DNA of 64,000 nucleotides from Brasenia schreberi (GCA_036023115.1 JAYKKT010000088.1:5016501-5080500), one strand, 5' to 3'. Counted from the stretch's first letter, positions 46,742-59,754 are shown. Notes: generated from the letters alone by a model not told the origin. Translations and numbers: made by a program.

Positions 46742-48790
46742 CAGATGCTCCTCTTTGTCATTAATCAAATTCATTTGGTTAATGACAAAGATAACACCCT
46801 TAAAACTTTTCTTTCCAGATTTCACTTAAGAGTATGATTTTTCCCTTTTCTTGATAAAGTCTCCTTTCTTGAACTTGGGTTACCCTAACTCCCATAGAGA
46901 GAGGACTTCTAGTGAAAGGGGACTCAACATGAATGGTAGCTAACCAATACAAGGAACATATAGGAACAAGGCCATTATGGATGCATATGAGCATGAGGTG
47001 TGTGAGATGCAATTAGATCAAGTGTATTGGAGACCTCTATGGAATGTTTTGGGATCTTGCCTAGATCTCATGAAGGTTGGCTGCCCTAAGTGGGAAGGCC
47101 TCCATGCTCATTTTGATGCTTTGGGTTTTGCAAAAAATATTTTGAAATGATACTTTTTTTTTCATTTGAAAAGACTTACATCTCCTATATTTTCCTTCAC
47201 TTCAGTCTTAATTTTCCGTTATTTTTGTAGAGGTTTTTATTGTTGAAAAAAAATCAACAATATTTCAAAATTTCAAAATAAGATCCAAATTTGTAGGTTT
47301 TATTCCTACTTTAGGACTATGATAGACTTTTCTCTGTATGAAAACATCTATATTGGAGGTTGTTTTTTTCATTCTTTTTTTTTGTTTTGTCTTTCAACGT
47401 ATTGGGCCTTTATCAATGTCTTTAGAGAGAATGAGATGGGAACAACTTATCCCTCTAGATATTTGATCTAATCAAGTATGCCCTATTTCACAATAGTATA
47501 TACTATTTTAAAATATTTTGTTGATTTGAACTTGGCCCTATCTTGTAAAATAAGGATTTTTAAAATGTTATTTAGTGATTTTGAAAATACTTCACCTTTT
47601 CATAGAGTACAAATTCCTAGTTAGGAAATATATATTTGACTTGGTCCCCTCTTCAAGAAACTAAAGAAGATCCATTTGTAAAATCATTTCAAAAGAATTA
47701 GTGGTAGACACTAAACATAATATCTTTTAAGATATTAGGCATTTATAGGGTCTACCATGTTTCTTTCCTCAACATCAATTACCCAATGGACCTTTCCACT
47801 TGGGCCACTACTTTTCGAGAGGATGTGGGCCCCACTGGTGTATGATCTTTAACACGAGATCTCCTATCTTAAAGTGGTGAGCCTTCATGTATTTCTCATA
47901 ATGTCAGGTTATCCTTTGTCGGTATGTTTGTGCATGATCCATAGCAAGGAACCCTTTTTCATGAAGCAAGTCAAGCTCGGTAAGTATAGCTTGTTGTAGG
48001 GTCTCTACGGGTAAATCAAAGTGCAATAGATGTATGAAATGAGTGCAACTTGGTGTGAATGAGAAGTATGACATTTGTAACATAGACCAATTCAAAAGGT
48101 GTGGCATTTGTTGGAGTGTGGATGAAAGTCCTATAAGTCCATAGTGCCTCAACTTCTCATGTTATGTCCTACCCTTTTCTAATATTTTCTCAATGATGAT
48201 TATGAGGGTTTTGTTTGTGGCTTCGACTTAGTCGTTGCCTTCAAGGTAGTATGATGACGAGAAGTGTTGTGTGATATCATAAGTTTTAAACAACCTTTTC
48301 ACCTTCTCATTTTTGAACGGAGTGCCATTATCCGATACTAGGTCCCTTAGGACTCCAAATCTAGCCAAGATATTTTTCTTAGTGAATGCCACTACATGTT
48401 GCCCTTAGATATTTTCCAAGGACGTAACTTTGACTCATTTATAAAAATATTTAGTGACTCCTAGGATGAACTTGTATCCATTGGATGCTATTGGAGAAAA
48501 ATGTCATATGATATCAAATTCTCACATGGTGAAGGGTCATGGACTAGTGATAGGTTGTAATGAAAATGATAGAATATGAATGGCATGTCCATGCACTTAA
48601 CACTAATGACATTTTTTGACATGATCATGAAAATCTTGTTTGAGGATAGACAAAAAATGACCTACCCTAAGTATTTTCATAGTCATCATATTTGAATTGA
48701 CATGGCCTCCACATTCTCCATTGTGAAACTCATGCAAAATGGTTTAAGCCTCATTGTGGTCAATACATCTCAACAAGAGTTAGATTTAAA
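46742..48790 (-). mobile_element. Tat-type gypsy internal region, integrase and 3' part
   Basis: The minus strand reads the integrase zinc finger HEFHNGECGGHVNSNMMTMK and HVKKCH-C near 48740-48610. The catalytic core, LRDLVSDNGTPFKNEKVKRL, then TQHFSSSYYLEGND-VEATNK, lies near 48350-48200. A C-terminal block, HTPTNATPFELVYVTN, and LPVETLQQAILTELDLLHEK lie near 48110-47950. The order and the H-H-C-C finger fit Ty3/gypsy, and the wording is closest to the Tat/Retand group. One stop interrupts the core. RT, protease and gag are missing because the copy ends near 48790 against copia sequence. No gene was seen between 46742 and 47890. Confidence 0.7.
46754..46791. repeat. Stem-loop next to the gypsy polypurine tract
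   Basis: CTTTGTCATTAATCAAA pairs with TTTGGTTAATGACAAAG with one mismatch across a 4-base loop. It starts a dozen bases inside the LTR boundary. Confidence 0.7.
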
Positions 48791-50627
48791 CATCTTAATA
48801 GTAGAACTGAATTGATTCTTTATCATATTGTGAAGGATCAAATATTTTTTAAATACTTCTCATTTATGTCTCAATAGATATATCCGAGTAAAACAAGTAA
48901 AATCATCTATAAAAGTTACATAATATTGTATTCCTCCTTTTCAAAAAATCGAAGCGGGTCCCCAAACATCGAAATGTATTAATTAAAAAAGTTTATTTGT
49001 TATAAAATTTATTTCACCAAAAAGAAGATCATACATATTTCCAAGGATACATTCTTTATAATCAAAATTATGAATCTTATTTTTTTCAATAAAAGAAAAT
49101 TATATAATTTATGTATATCCAAATGTTCATGATGTTTATGCTAAAGAGTAGTATCATTACAAGATTCAATCTTTGGCATAACTAAACTATTCATTTTGTA
49201 TAGTTCACTTTTTATATAGCCTTGATCAATCACCTTATTCGATAGGTGATCCTTCTCCACACAATTCTTTGATGAATAAGTGACTATACAACCATTATCA
49301 CAAATTTGAGCAATCGAAAGAATATTTGGATTTAACTTAGGTATGAAACTTATATTTTAAATTTTGAAATCTTCTTTTTCAAAATTCTTAATTTTTTTAA
49401 TTTGAAATTTCGTACTATCGATCGTAAAAACATGTTTACCAAAAATAATTTGAGGATTTCAAAGATCTTTTATCATAAGTCATATGAAAAGAAGCACCTA
49501 AATCTAAACACGAGACATACCTTGAGAAGTGGATAGAGCATTTTTTAATATGTATGTCTTCTCTTTAAACATTTCTTCTATATATGCCTTAATGTTTGAA
49601 CGTAAGACTCATCAATCTTTGTATTTCATGGCTCTTACGTTTCCATATCTTTTTCGAAGAAGGGGACAAGTGTGAATGTGTTCACTTTCCTTACAATAGT
49701 GCAAATAGTGTCTTTGTTTGGCCATTACATCAGTAACTTCTTGCTCGAACTATCACCACCTTTTTATCTTTTAAAGCTTTTAACATGGAGAGGCTTCTAT
49801 GTCTTCATATTTACTCCTAGCTTGAACACGGTAATAACAGTTTTTTTGCAATACTCATATATTTCAATCTAGTTTCTTGTATAATTAAATCGACCAAGAA
49901 GGTATCACCTTTTGGTTTAGGTTTTTTATGAATTAAATTTGATCTAATATTTTTTAATTCATCCCTAAGATCCCGCATAAATAAGAAAAAATATTGATTG
50001 TACAAAAATTCTTCAAATTCGTCCATTTTTTAAAGTTTCAAACTTATCAAAACTCCGAAGTTGAGTCCATAATTTGAAAAATTCATTGTGTTACACTCTC
50101 TAATGCTTAAACTTCCTTGCTTAAACATTATCATTTTTCTATTAAATCTATTTGAATCATGATCATTTTGAGAATGAATCTTTTTCAAATATTCACAAAT
50201 TTCAAATGCACTTTCGAATAAACTAATTTGTTTCTAAGTTTATCATCAATATTTTGACAAATAATTTATTTTATTTTTGCATTCATTTTCTCCCAAGTTT
50301 TTAAATCTTCTTTGTACTTTTCTTGGGCTTTAAAAACATCATCATCTAAATTTTTAAAAACTAGTTTTGGTTCTTGAATCGTCCTTTCTATGTAATCTCA
50401 ATAGTCTTTTGATAAAAAATATTTTTTATAGTTTTTGCCTAACTTTAATAGCATTTTGGATAAAGAATACACTTGAAAGGCTCATTTTTACTATCTATTT
50501 TAATAAACAAACAAGAATTTTGATGTTATCTTAAGTTGGAAACTTAAAACATGCAATATCACGAACTTTTCAATCTTGGCATGCTTCTTGATGTGCTCAA
50601 TTTCTTCAAAACAAGATTTTGATACCA
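48790..50627 (-). mobile_element. Minus-strand copia, 5' part (gag to integrase core)
   Basis: Continues the element of 39753-41013. The primer-binding site (inverse GATACCA) is at 50621-50627. Gag includes FLFMRDLRDELKNIRSNLIH near 49970 and a knuckle remnant HYCKESEHIHTCPLLRK near 49690. Integrase near 48980-48830 reads FDVWGPAS, YVTFIDDFTCFTRIYLLRHK and MIKNQFSSTIKMFKSN. Stops and frame changes are frequent. Confidence 0.72.
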
Positions 50628-51010
50628 TGTAAAGAATTGTTGATATTTGTATTTGAAAGTAGCCCGATCACATATTATCAAGAGTAAAACCCAAAAGTCA
50701 AATTCAAATACACCATAGAATGGGTATTTTGTTTCAAGAACAAGTAAAGGTGATGTTTATGAACATCATATTATTGATGTTGTGGGAGGCTCTATTTATA
50801 GAGCAATGTACATGAATTACAAAATAAAGAAGAGAGAATAAGTGAAAGGAGAGGGCCTCCAATGGCTGGCCAGCGAGCTAGCCGTTGGAGGCTGCAGTGC
50901 CATTGGGGATGCCCAACGGCTAGTTGCCATTGGGTCCCCAATGGCTATCTCCTGGACAAAGTCCTGGCCAGGACTAATATTCACGTGTTCCTATTACAAC
51001 ACTCTTAAGA
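50628..51010 (-). mobile_element. 5' LTR of the minus-strand copia
   Basis: On the plus strand it runs TGTAAAGAATTGTTGATATT to CAACACTCTTAAGA. It shares long blocks with 39192-39752, including TGTTGTGGGAG, CTCTAT and ACATGAATTACAAAA. Its outermost base pair is changed (CA to GA on the plus strand). Confidence 0.8.
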
Positions 51011-51780
51011 GTTTCGCCATGAACTCCACTGAAAAGTGTCTCCAAGAAGTCCTTATGCTAGAACCCCTAACCCCGCACTCGGTGTTAGCAAAGGCTTCCT
51101 AATGGTTAAGTAATGGGGCAACTCAACACCCTTCGTGTGCCACATATCCCACTCAAACATTTCAATCCCCAAGTGTGGATGACTTGATTCTTAGAGAAGA
51201 AGACACCGATGTGAAAGCAAGGTGATACAGAAGCTAGTAGAATGGAAGATTTTAAAGTAAAATAACATTTCCAAGCCGTTATCCCATATGTTCAAAATCA
51301 GGGAGGGTCCCAACATATTTAAGGGTGGAGAAGGTCTAGGGTGTTTCGCAATTTCTTCATGAGATTATTATGTATGCAATGTTAATATCATTCTCCTTAT
51401 TTGAGGCCTAGTTCTGGTGGTGGATCTCACAGCATCAAGCTCAGTTGGACATCAGGTATTCAGTTCCTTATACTAAGGAATGAAAGTCTTGCTGCATACA
51501 CGGTAATTTCAAGAGAACCTACTAGGAATATGTCCCAAACACCATCAGTAGTGCATGAAACAAGGAAAGAAAGTCAACCTAACATTGACCACAAAGACTA
51601 AGACTAAAGGAACCAAACGCCCTAAGTACAAATGTGTTTATTAAGTCAAGAAAACAAGAAATATCTAAAAAAAATAAGTCAAGAATAAGGATACCTTAAA
51701 ATCAATCCTTGTGGAATACTAAAACAACAAGATACCTTAAAATAAGTCAAGAAATACCTCTATGATCAAACCATTGGATT
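51011..51780. other. Spacer between two copia elements
   Basis: The open frames at 51401-51601 and nearby have no resemblance I recognise. An LTR for the next copia was sought here and not found. Confidence 0.3.
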
Positions 51781-53801
51781 TGTCCAGATTTGCAGCTCTG
51801 ATTAGATGAACGTCATTTCCAAGAACATCAATCAAAAAAGAATATCTAAAGTCATTTATAGAATCAGGAATATCCTTTTTAAAAAATAATTCTTTTTTAG
51901 AAAACTGAACGTCGCTTAATGTATAAAGCTTTATATAATTTTATCAATCAAAACAAAACATCTATATCCAAAGACTTTTATACGAGAGTAGTTAGGGACA
52001 ATTTTCAACAGTTTTTCAACAAGTATTTTGTAAAACATAAGACATCTTATTTATCGGGTAAACATATGTCATAATAGCCTCGACCTAAAGATTCTTATGA
52101 ACTTCATTAAACACTGGTAAAGTTCTAGTGGTTTTCATAATGTGTCGATGTTTTTGGCAACCTCATTTTGTTGCAAATTTTTTAAACAAGACTTTTAATG
52201 TAATTATCCATTGTTCTTATAAATACATTTTAGATAAATTTTCTCCCATAATCAGATCTAAAATTTTAATATTGGAATCAAATTGATATTTGAGAAGATT
52301 ATGAAAGATAACGAAGTTCTTAAAAACTTTCAACTTAGTTTTCAATAGATATATCCATATATACCTAGTAAAATGATCAACAAAAATAATATAACATGAG
52401 ACTCCTCCCTTTGACATGATAGAATTTGATTGCACAATTTCAAAGGGTTTGTTTGTAATATGACTCCTTTTAGAAAATAGTAATTATATACCCATTATCC
52501 AGAATTTGTGATAAAGAGAGTAAATTTTAAGTTTTATTTTAGAATCAAACTGGCTTTTGAAATAGAAAAGTTTTAGTTTTAAGATTACTCATTTTATCAA
52601 CTTTTAATTGTATTCGATCAACAATAAAAACACATCAATCAAAGCCTTTTCTTGTACATGTGATTAAGACTTTTTCATTACATGTCATGTGAAAGGAAGT
52701 CATGGAATTAAGCTACCATGGATTCATACCTGGGGTTTCATTGGAAGTGGTAAAGCAAGCCACACCAGTAGAGGCCTTCTGTTTCAATTGAACTTGAAGT
52801 TGTTTCATTTTATCTTGAAGTACAAGAAACACAAAGGTTTGATCTACCTCTCCATCAATACTAGTTGTCCTTTTCTATAATTTTAGACATTTTGACTTGA
52901 TATGTCTTACTCAGCTCCTTGCAATACTAAAAAATCACTTCTTTCTTGGTGTCACTAATCCCTTCTATAAAATGTAAGAACAATATGTTTTTATATTAGC
53001 CTTTGATTTAGATGTGGCCAATACTGAGTTTTTTTGCATTTTAGCTTCATTGGACCTAGTCTCCATTATCAAGAGATTGACAAGGACCTCTTTGGTAATG
53101 GCTTTTGGTGCGTAAGGGATGACTATTCCCTTCAAATTCCTTAGGCTTCTTAAAAGTTGATAGATAAAATCCTCATTTTGTTCACATTTATGTGCAATGT
53201 GTATATTTCTTTTTGTACCCAAGAAGTTGATTCCATGCATTCCAGAACTCACTAAAATATTCATTTATCCCTTTATCACCTTATTTAAGGGATGAATTTT
53301 GTCTTGAGGGGTCATTATATAAGCTACATCACTTTGAAAATTGGCTCTTTTCGAGTATTCCCATGCTTTCATGTATATAGTCACTCATATTGTTCATGAG
53401 AACTCATAATATGGTTTTATACCCCCTTCATATTCTTCTCTTTGTTTAAGAGTAACATTAATTGAGGGTTATAATTTTATTTTACTTACATAACCCTATA
53501 ATCTTTTGAAATATAGATAATTTCCTATTGAGTGGGCCCATGTTTTTTTGTTGCAACTTATCAACTTAAAATTAAGTCTCTCACTTTTGTCTTTCATGCC
53601 CTTAAAAAATATATTAACCTTTGTAGAGTTTGGATGGAGTACAAGAGAACCACAATGTCACCAATGAACTTATCAAGAGCTCCTCCGATGATGATTTTTT
53701 AACTTTCGTCCAAGTTGAAAACCAAGAAGGGATTCTTTCACCTTGCACACAAATTGATGTGCCTCAAAACAAGAGCAAAAATGAGTAATGCTCTGATACC
53801 A
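51781..53801 (-). mobile_element. Third minus-strand copia (gag, integrase)
   Basis: The primer-binding site TGGTATCAGAGC is the inverse of 53790-53801. Gag spans 53650-52965, including FLGTKRNIHIAHKCEQNEDF and LRSLRNLKGIVIP. Integrase at 52435-52217 reads SKGGVSCYIIFVDHFTRYIW and FKNFVIFHNLLKYQFDSNIK. Its C-terminal side, RIKVFGYRCFVLIDKI, is near 51990, and DVQFSKKELFF near 51900. RT and RNase H are not found to the left, so the 3' half is lost. Confidence 0.75.
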
Positions 53802-54150
53802 TGTGAGATTTCTGCTCCTAGAATACTTTGATGGTGTCTGTCATAGTTTTGTAATATAATTCACAAGAAGTCCATCACAAATGTGACTATTTTGCACTCT
53901 ATGAGAGAGCAATACTGTAGAAAAATGTATATCACATAACATAACTTCATAATTGATCTCTTTACCATGCCATAAGGCATAGTGAATATATTGTACATTA
54001 CAACATTTTATAGACCTTCTTGCACTAGAATTCTAGTTGTTGGGCTGCTTCCAACGGTTAGAAATCGAGCTGTTGGCAGCACTTTGCTGGTGCCGATTAT
54101 TAGAAAGAAAAAATAAAAATTACATTGAAAAGAAAAATAAAATTACAACG
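53802..54150 (-). mobile_element. 5' LTR of the third minus-strand copia
   Basis: Begins TGTGAGATTTCTGCTCC directly after the primer-binding site. The outer end is uncertain, between TTACAACA at 54005 and ATTACAAC near 54148. No partner LTR is in sight. Confidence 0.5.
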
Positions 54151-54179
54151 TTTACACTAATTCTACTACATTTAATACT

Positions 54180-54665
54180 CTTTGCCTCTTTATCTACTTT
54201 CTTACCTATAAATTCATAAGTAAAAAATGATGTTGGGTAGTTAAGCTTTCTCTTGAAATTACCTTGTAATCCTTACAACATGATTTATCTTTTCTAATAT
54301 AAGCAAAATAATCAATTTGTGTTTGTGACAAACCACTCTTACAAGTAATTAAACGTTCATCTCATTTTCTAAAAATTGTGTTGGATATAAAGAGATCATA
54401 TACCATAGCAAAAACTCTAAAATTTCCTTACCTTTCTCATTTGAATCCCCAAAACCATAGTTTCCATAATATCTTGATCTTCTAACCCCTCTTCACCCAC
54501 ATATCCATTTAGACCTCCTTTCAAACAAATAATATATCATTGTAGAATTCTTTGAATTATCTTATCTAACTCCTCTCAAAATAACTTTTTTATACCATCT
54601 TTTAGTCCTACTTGAGATGCATAAGTGCAAACTATATTCAAAACTTTTATTCCTAACATTAATTT
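54180..54665 (-). mobile_element. RTE LINE endonuclease fragment
   Basis: Matches 19670-20100 of the full copy: AAAAATGATGTTGGGTAGTTAAGC near 54225, the inverse of the GGDLN region near 54505, and the VCTYASQVG-like region near 54610. It is decayed, with both ends missing. Confidence 0.75.
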
Positions 54666-55034
54666 TACCATCCAACTTATACAAACTTGAATTTTTTCTT
54701 TTATGGCACTCAAAAATTATGGAGTTTGCAATTGATGGGAAACTCCATGTCCTGTTCAACTGAAGGGGGAAGGTGAGAAAACTAAAGATCTCCATTTAAC
54801 GACTACTACGCCACTTTACTACATAAACCTCTAACTTCTCATGACAATTACCATATCCCAAAGTTATCTATGTAGATGCTGCATTTGCAATATTTAATAA
54901 TAATGGTAGGATGGGCTTTTTCTGCTTGATGTTTTTTTTTCAGCTGTGCCTTGAGAAGAAAGGGAGTTGCATATGATGCATGTATGTGTGAAGATGTGAA
55001 TTCGCTTCTTCCAGTATATTACACTTTAACATCA

Positions 55035-56613
55035 AGGGAAGGTGCAACTGTATCTGCAGTCCAACATCGTAACCTTGTCAAGTTGCATGGATGTTGCCTC
55101 AGAGAGGGATAAACATCTTCTAGTCTATGAGTATATTGAAAATGGGAGCCTTGATCAGGGTTTCTTTGGTATGTAACACTTTACGGTTAGTGTGAAGTTG
55201 TATATCTAATGCTGCTGACTAAAGTGACTGCATTGAAAAGTTAGTCAATAATATGGATAAAGTCTAGTAGCACCCTATATATTATCCTTGGTTGATCCTG
55301 AATTCAATAGCTAGCACACGTGAAACAATCATCTAGGCCTGATACTGTTGCTTGGTTAGTGCTGAACGTTTTCAGCCTAAATAGTTGACACTTTTTGTAC
55401 TAAAATAGTCTTGTTCAAATACAGAAATATCCTTTTTCACGAACTAGGGAATATAAGAAAATCGCAAAGTGGATCCAACAAGAATATCAACTGCTGAGAA
55501 AGAGTCCACAATGTTTCCAGTAGAACAAAAGACAAGAATATAGAACCCAAGAAAGATAGTAGGTCAATTTCAATAATATAAAAACAGCAAGCTTTTCTTA
55601 CAAAACAAAAGGCATTTATATATGTTGAGACATGGGAATGAAGAGGGTTGCGTCCAATATCTAGCCCTTTTCACTAAATAAAATAAAATGTTAGAATATT
55701 TTCTAATTCATTTTAAGAAATAAAACAATACATACTAACTTGATACGTGACAATCTACTCGATTATCAGGGAAATCGTCTTAGAAAAGTACATGTGCATT
55801 TGAATGATTATAGAGAGCGGTCCCAATAGTTAATTGCCGCACCTAGGCATACAAATTGGCCCATTTCTTAAAGTAGTTCATCACAAAACTCAGCTTTGGA
55901 AAAGCATTAGCTGGATAATTGATTTGTTATTAGTATTGAGCATTTTCTCTTTTTCTCCTTTTGGATGGCAAGTTCAGTGTTGCTGCCATTGCCTACCTTA
56001 AGAAACGAGATGTTGATATGCTTCTAAAGGAGGTCATTAACTTAGGAGCCGATTGTTTATGTATGTGGCATTATCATGTAATCTCACCGTCCTCTTTTCC
56101 TCATTTGGTGCTCAACAAGGTTCTGAACAGACTTTACCATTTTACTATCTTTTCATTGTTTTTAGGCAATAAAAGACTGAAGCTAAATTGGTCTTCTCGC
56201 TTTGGCATCTGCTTCGGAACAGCTCAAGGGCTTGCTTATCTTCATGGGGAATCAAGCATAAAAATTGTGCACAGGGACGTCAAAGCAAGGAATATTCTTC
56301 TTGATGCTGAGCTTAAACCGAAAGTCTCTGACTTTGGTATCGCCAAGCTTTATGATGACAACAAGTCACACCTTAGCACACGGGTTGCAGCGACCGTGTA
56401 AGTTCCTTTTTGTTTCAGATATTCAACAGTAACTTCAAATTCTATTTTTCTGTTTCCCTTTTTAAAACCATTGTTTTCTCATTTTGAACTCCTTGTAGTG
56501 GATATCTTGCCCCAGAATATGCAATGCGTGGACATCTTGACAGTGGAAGGCCTAATGAAGATGCTAGCATGAACCAAAACGAAATGTATATTTTAGGCCA
56601 ACATAAAATGTAA
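55035..56613 (+). pseudogene. LRR-RLK subfamily VIII-2 kinase domain, broken
   Basis: Piece 1 (about 55035-55168) reads ATVSAVQHRNLVKLHGCC, has a +1 frameshift at 55100-55108, then DKHLLVYEYIENGSLDQGFF ending at donor TTTG|GTATGT. Piece 2 (56166-56397, acceptor TTTTTAG) reads [20 protein letters not shown], the catalytic loop [24 protein letters not shown] and STRVAATV. Piece 3 (56499-56613, acceptor CTTGTAG) reads GYLAPEYAMRGHLD, then jumps in frame to SGRPNEDASMNQNEMYILG and stops at 56611-56613. Relatives have about 20 residues (EKADVFxFGVVALEIV) between HL and SGRPN, so kinase subdomain IX is deleted. The glycine loop and the catalytic lysine exon are also missing upstream. Splice sites and phases are those of the subfamily. 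The product cannot be an active kinase. Confidence 0.85.
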
Positions 56614-57050
56614 TCGTCGTTTTTGTAATTTGTTCTTTTATTTTTTTATCTTTATAAGAGGGCAGACTTGTCCCTTTAGGTCAATATAAAATAGTTGTTG
56701 ACAACATTGCTACCATCTTAGCGATGTAAAAAGGGTTGAGTATCAACTCTTGTATATTGCAGCCTTAGTGTTTGAAATTACATATATTTTTATCTTTTCG
56801 AGCATACCAAGTGGTAATTTGTTTATGTAGATTGCATTGCGTAATTGAGTATTGGTGGATTGTGGCAGTTACCGGTGATTCAAGGCTTGCTTCATTATAT
56901 ATGGTATTAGAGTGAGATCGCGTTTGGGAGTCTTGGAATGCATATAAAGACGCTTTTTCAAAGTAAAACAAGATCTTCTGCACATTACTCTCTTTTAAAT
57001 AAGTATGTTCTATTTCTTTCTCAAGTGATTTCAATCTATTTTGGGTTATC
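56614..57050. other. Spacer after the kinase pseudogene
   Basis: AT-rich sequence with no coding resemblance. GGTATTAGAGTGAGATCG at 56905-56922 resembles a copia primer-binding site (GGTATYAGAGC) and may mark the start of the next element, whose LTR I cannot define. Confidence 0.35.
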
Positions 57051-59345
57051 AATTAAGTGTTTTCGTAATTTGTAATAGAAGACAAAAGTTTTACGTTTCA
57101 TTTGACCAATACGAACTACAAAACATGGTTCAAACTATGAAAAATTATTCATACTTCAAAAAGTTATGAAGATATGTAAGTGATACAAAGACAACCATCT
57201 TCTATCGCTAATAACAAAAAGAGGAATATAACAGTGGCCATGGAACCATACTTTAGATCATTATTAATAATGTTAAGGATCATGTGAGAGATAGTTTGTC
57301 TGACTATACTAATGTTAAGAAAGCATGGAAATACATTAAAAGGGCCCATGTACAAAATGATGTGTTACATCGGATGGTTGTTATAGACAAATTATCCTCT
57401 TTAAAAAAGGAGATAAAGGGATAAACAAATTTTTTAGTGAATTTTCAACAAAAATTAATTTGATGCTCATGTCAAAAATTTTGGATCTCATTAAGGAGAA
57501 GAGTTTATCTCGAAAAAATTTACAACTTACTTAAAAAATAATGTTATCTTGCATCAAAAATCTTGTACTAAAACTCTATAATAAAATGGTGTTCATGAAT
57601 AAAATATCAACATATTTTGAAAATCACTAGAACTCTATTAGTTTCTAGTGGGTTCTCAAATATGTGTGGGCCAAAATTGTGATGGCATATGATTACTTAA
57701 TAAATAGAATGTCATCTTTAGTCTTGAACAAAGTATCACCTGGTGAAAAACTATTCAAAGTGATCTCCATTCACATCTAAAAGTATTTGGCTGGAAGTGT
57801 TTTGTCTTTATAGGTAAGAATAATAAACTCTTGCTTAGATCTTTTGAATGTGTTTTAATTGGATATGGTATTGACAAAAAAAGATAATAAGTGTTATGAT
57901 CCTAAGAATGATAAATTATATGTATCCAAAGATGTTAAATTTATTGAAAATGAGTTCTATTTTCAAAACAAGCTTATCAAACCTTTATTTGATTATGATT
58001 CTTCCTTCTTAATTGATGTTTTTGAAAAAATATGAAAATCAAGAAGAAAATACAAAGCATAAAAGCGAAGATAGACACATGCATTCAAGAGACATTGTGA
58101 TCCAATTTAAAATATATTATATTAGAAGAGAAACCCTATAATCCATTAACCTAAGGTGTTTTAGTCAAACAATAAAACCACCTACTAGATTTGTCTTTTA
58201 TGAAACCTTTTCTCCTCAACATAGGACTTGTATCCATTAGTGAATCAAATCTTTCAAGGAAGCTACCAACGCCCATGAATGGATTCATGCTATGAGAAAA
58301 GAGTTTGATACTCTAGAGAAAGCCCAAACTTGAGATATGATTAAATGACATAAGGACAAGAAAATCATAGGATTTAGGTGGGTATATAAAGATAAGATTA
58401 AGAGTGATAGAACTATATAAAGGTATAAAGTTTGGCTAGTTGCATAAGATCATGGAATAAATTATGAGACTTTTGTACTGGTAGCCAGAATGATTACAAT
58501 AAGAACCCTTGGTCATAGTTGGGTATCTTTCAAATGGATGTAAAAAACATTTTCTTAAATAGATGCTTGAGAGAGGAAGTTTATATGAAACATCCTCCAA
58601 GTCTCCTTATCCGACTATATTCTTTGCCTAATAAAAGTATTGTATGACCTTAAGCAAGCTCTTAAGGCATGTTTTGACAAGTTTAGTACTTTTATATTAC
58701 AAAATGATTTTGCTACTTGTTACACTTACACTCCTCTAAGAAATTTTTTTTGCAAGTTTAGTTATACTATTGTTTTATGTAGATGATATAATAATAACAG
58801 AAAATAATAAAATGAAACTAAATAAAATGAGGTATTTATTGTCTCAAACAAAATTTGTTAATGATATTATTGTTAGGTGAGGAATAAAAGATAACAAAAT
58901 TGTTGAGACACAAGAGCTTCTCAATGAGTAGTTACCACTTAGAGATGGAGAACCAATGAAGGATCCTACACTATAAATACAAATAATAGCGCCTTGACCT
59001 ACCTCACAGTCACTCATCCAAATAATACATATATCATCTACATTGTTAGTCAATTTCATTAAATACCTATAATAGTGCATATGAGTGTTGTCATGGAGAT
59101 AGTGACATATCTCACAAATACAACAAATAAGAGTTTTCTTCTCCTCTTTCTCTTTACTTAATTTAATTACTTATAATGATATAGATTGGGCTAAATATTT
59201 ATCTTTTTGGATGACTGGTTTATATCGTGGAGACATAGAAAGTAGCATAAAGTATCTTTTTCATTGAAGTACAATATAATGCTATGGCCCACACCACTAT
59301 TAAACTAGTGTAGCTAAGGAGGCTATTGAGAAAATATATAACAAC
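57051..59345 (+). mobile_element. Plus-strand copia, internally deleted
   Basis: Gag near 57320-57560 reads KAWKYIKRAHVQNDVLHRMV and VIDKLSSLKKEIKG. The sequence then passes directly to integrase C-terminal text near 57690-57960 (INRMSSLVLNKVSPGEKLFK, NKCYDPKNDKLYVSKDVKFI), so protease and most of integrase are deleted. RT follows at 58260-58800, with EVYMKHPPSLLIRLYS near 58576 and a YVDDIIIT-like box near 58775. An RNase H remnant (EVQYNAMAHTTIKLV) lies near 59268-59312. Stops abound. Confidence 0.72.
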
Positions 59346-59754
59346 TTTATTTATTCACTAGCAAGAAATTATTGGCCCACACACAGCACTTGAAGACAAG
59401 TTGAAGATGGCACATCCTGCGGCTTCTTCTCTCTCCACTTTTTATTAATATCTTACTTAGGATTATATAGTATAAAGTATTTATAACTTAAAATATTAAA
59501 ATACCCTCATTACAGTACATCTAATGCATTATTAAGACTTCTCTTAAGCTGATTTAATTCTGAAATAGATTCATATCTTAAATCGTCTTCTCAACACTCC
59601 CCAACTTCGAAGAAAGATACGAACGACTCCCTATTAAAATATAACAATGTGTAATGTAATAGATGTAACATGGTATTTTGTTTCATTTTTCATTTTCCAT
59701 TTTATTTCTTATCATGTAAAGAGGATAACAGAGAAGGGCTCAATGGCTAGATTG
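59346..59754. other. Unassigned AT-rich stretch
   Basis: Probably 3' LTR or flank of the preceding copia (it ends in AACACTCCCC near 59600), but no matching LTR exists in the window to prove it. No gene was seen. Confidence 0.3.
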
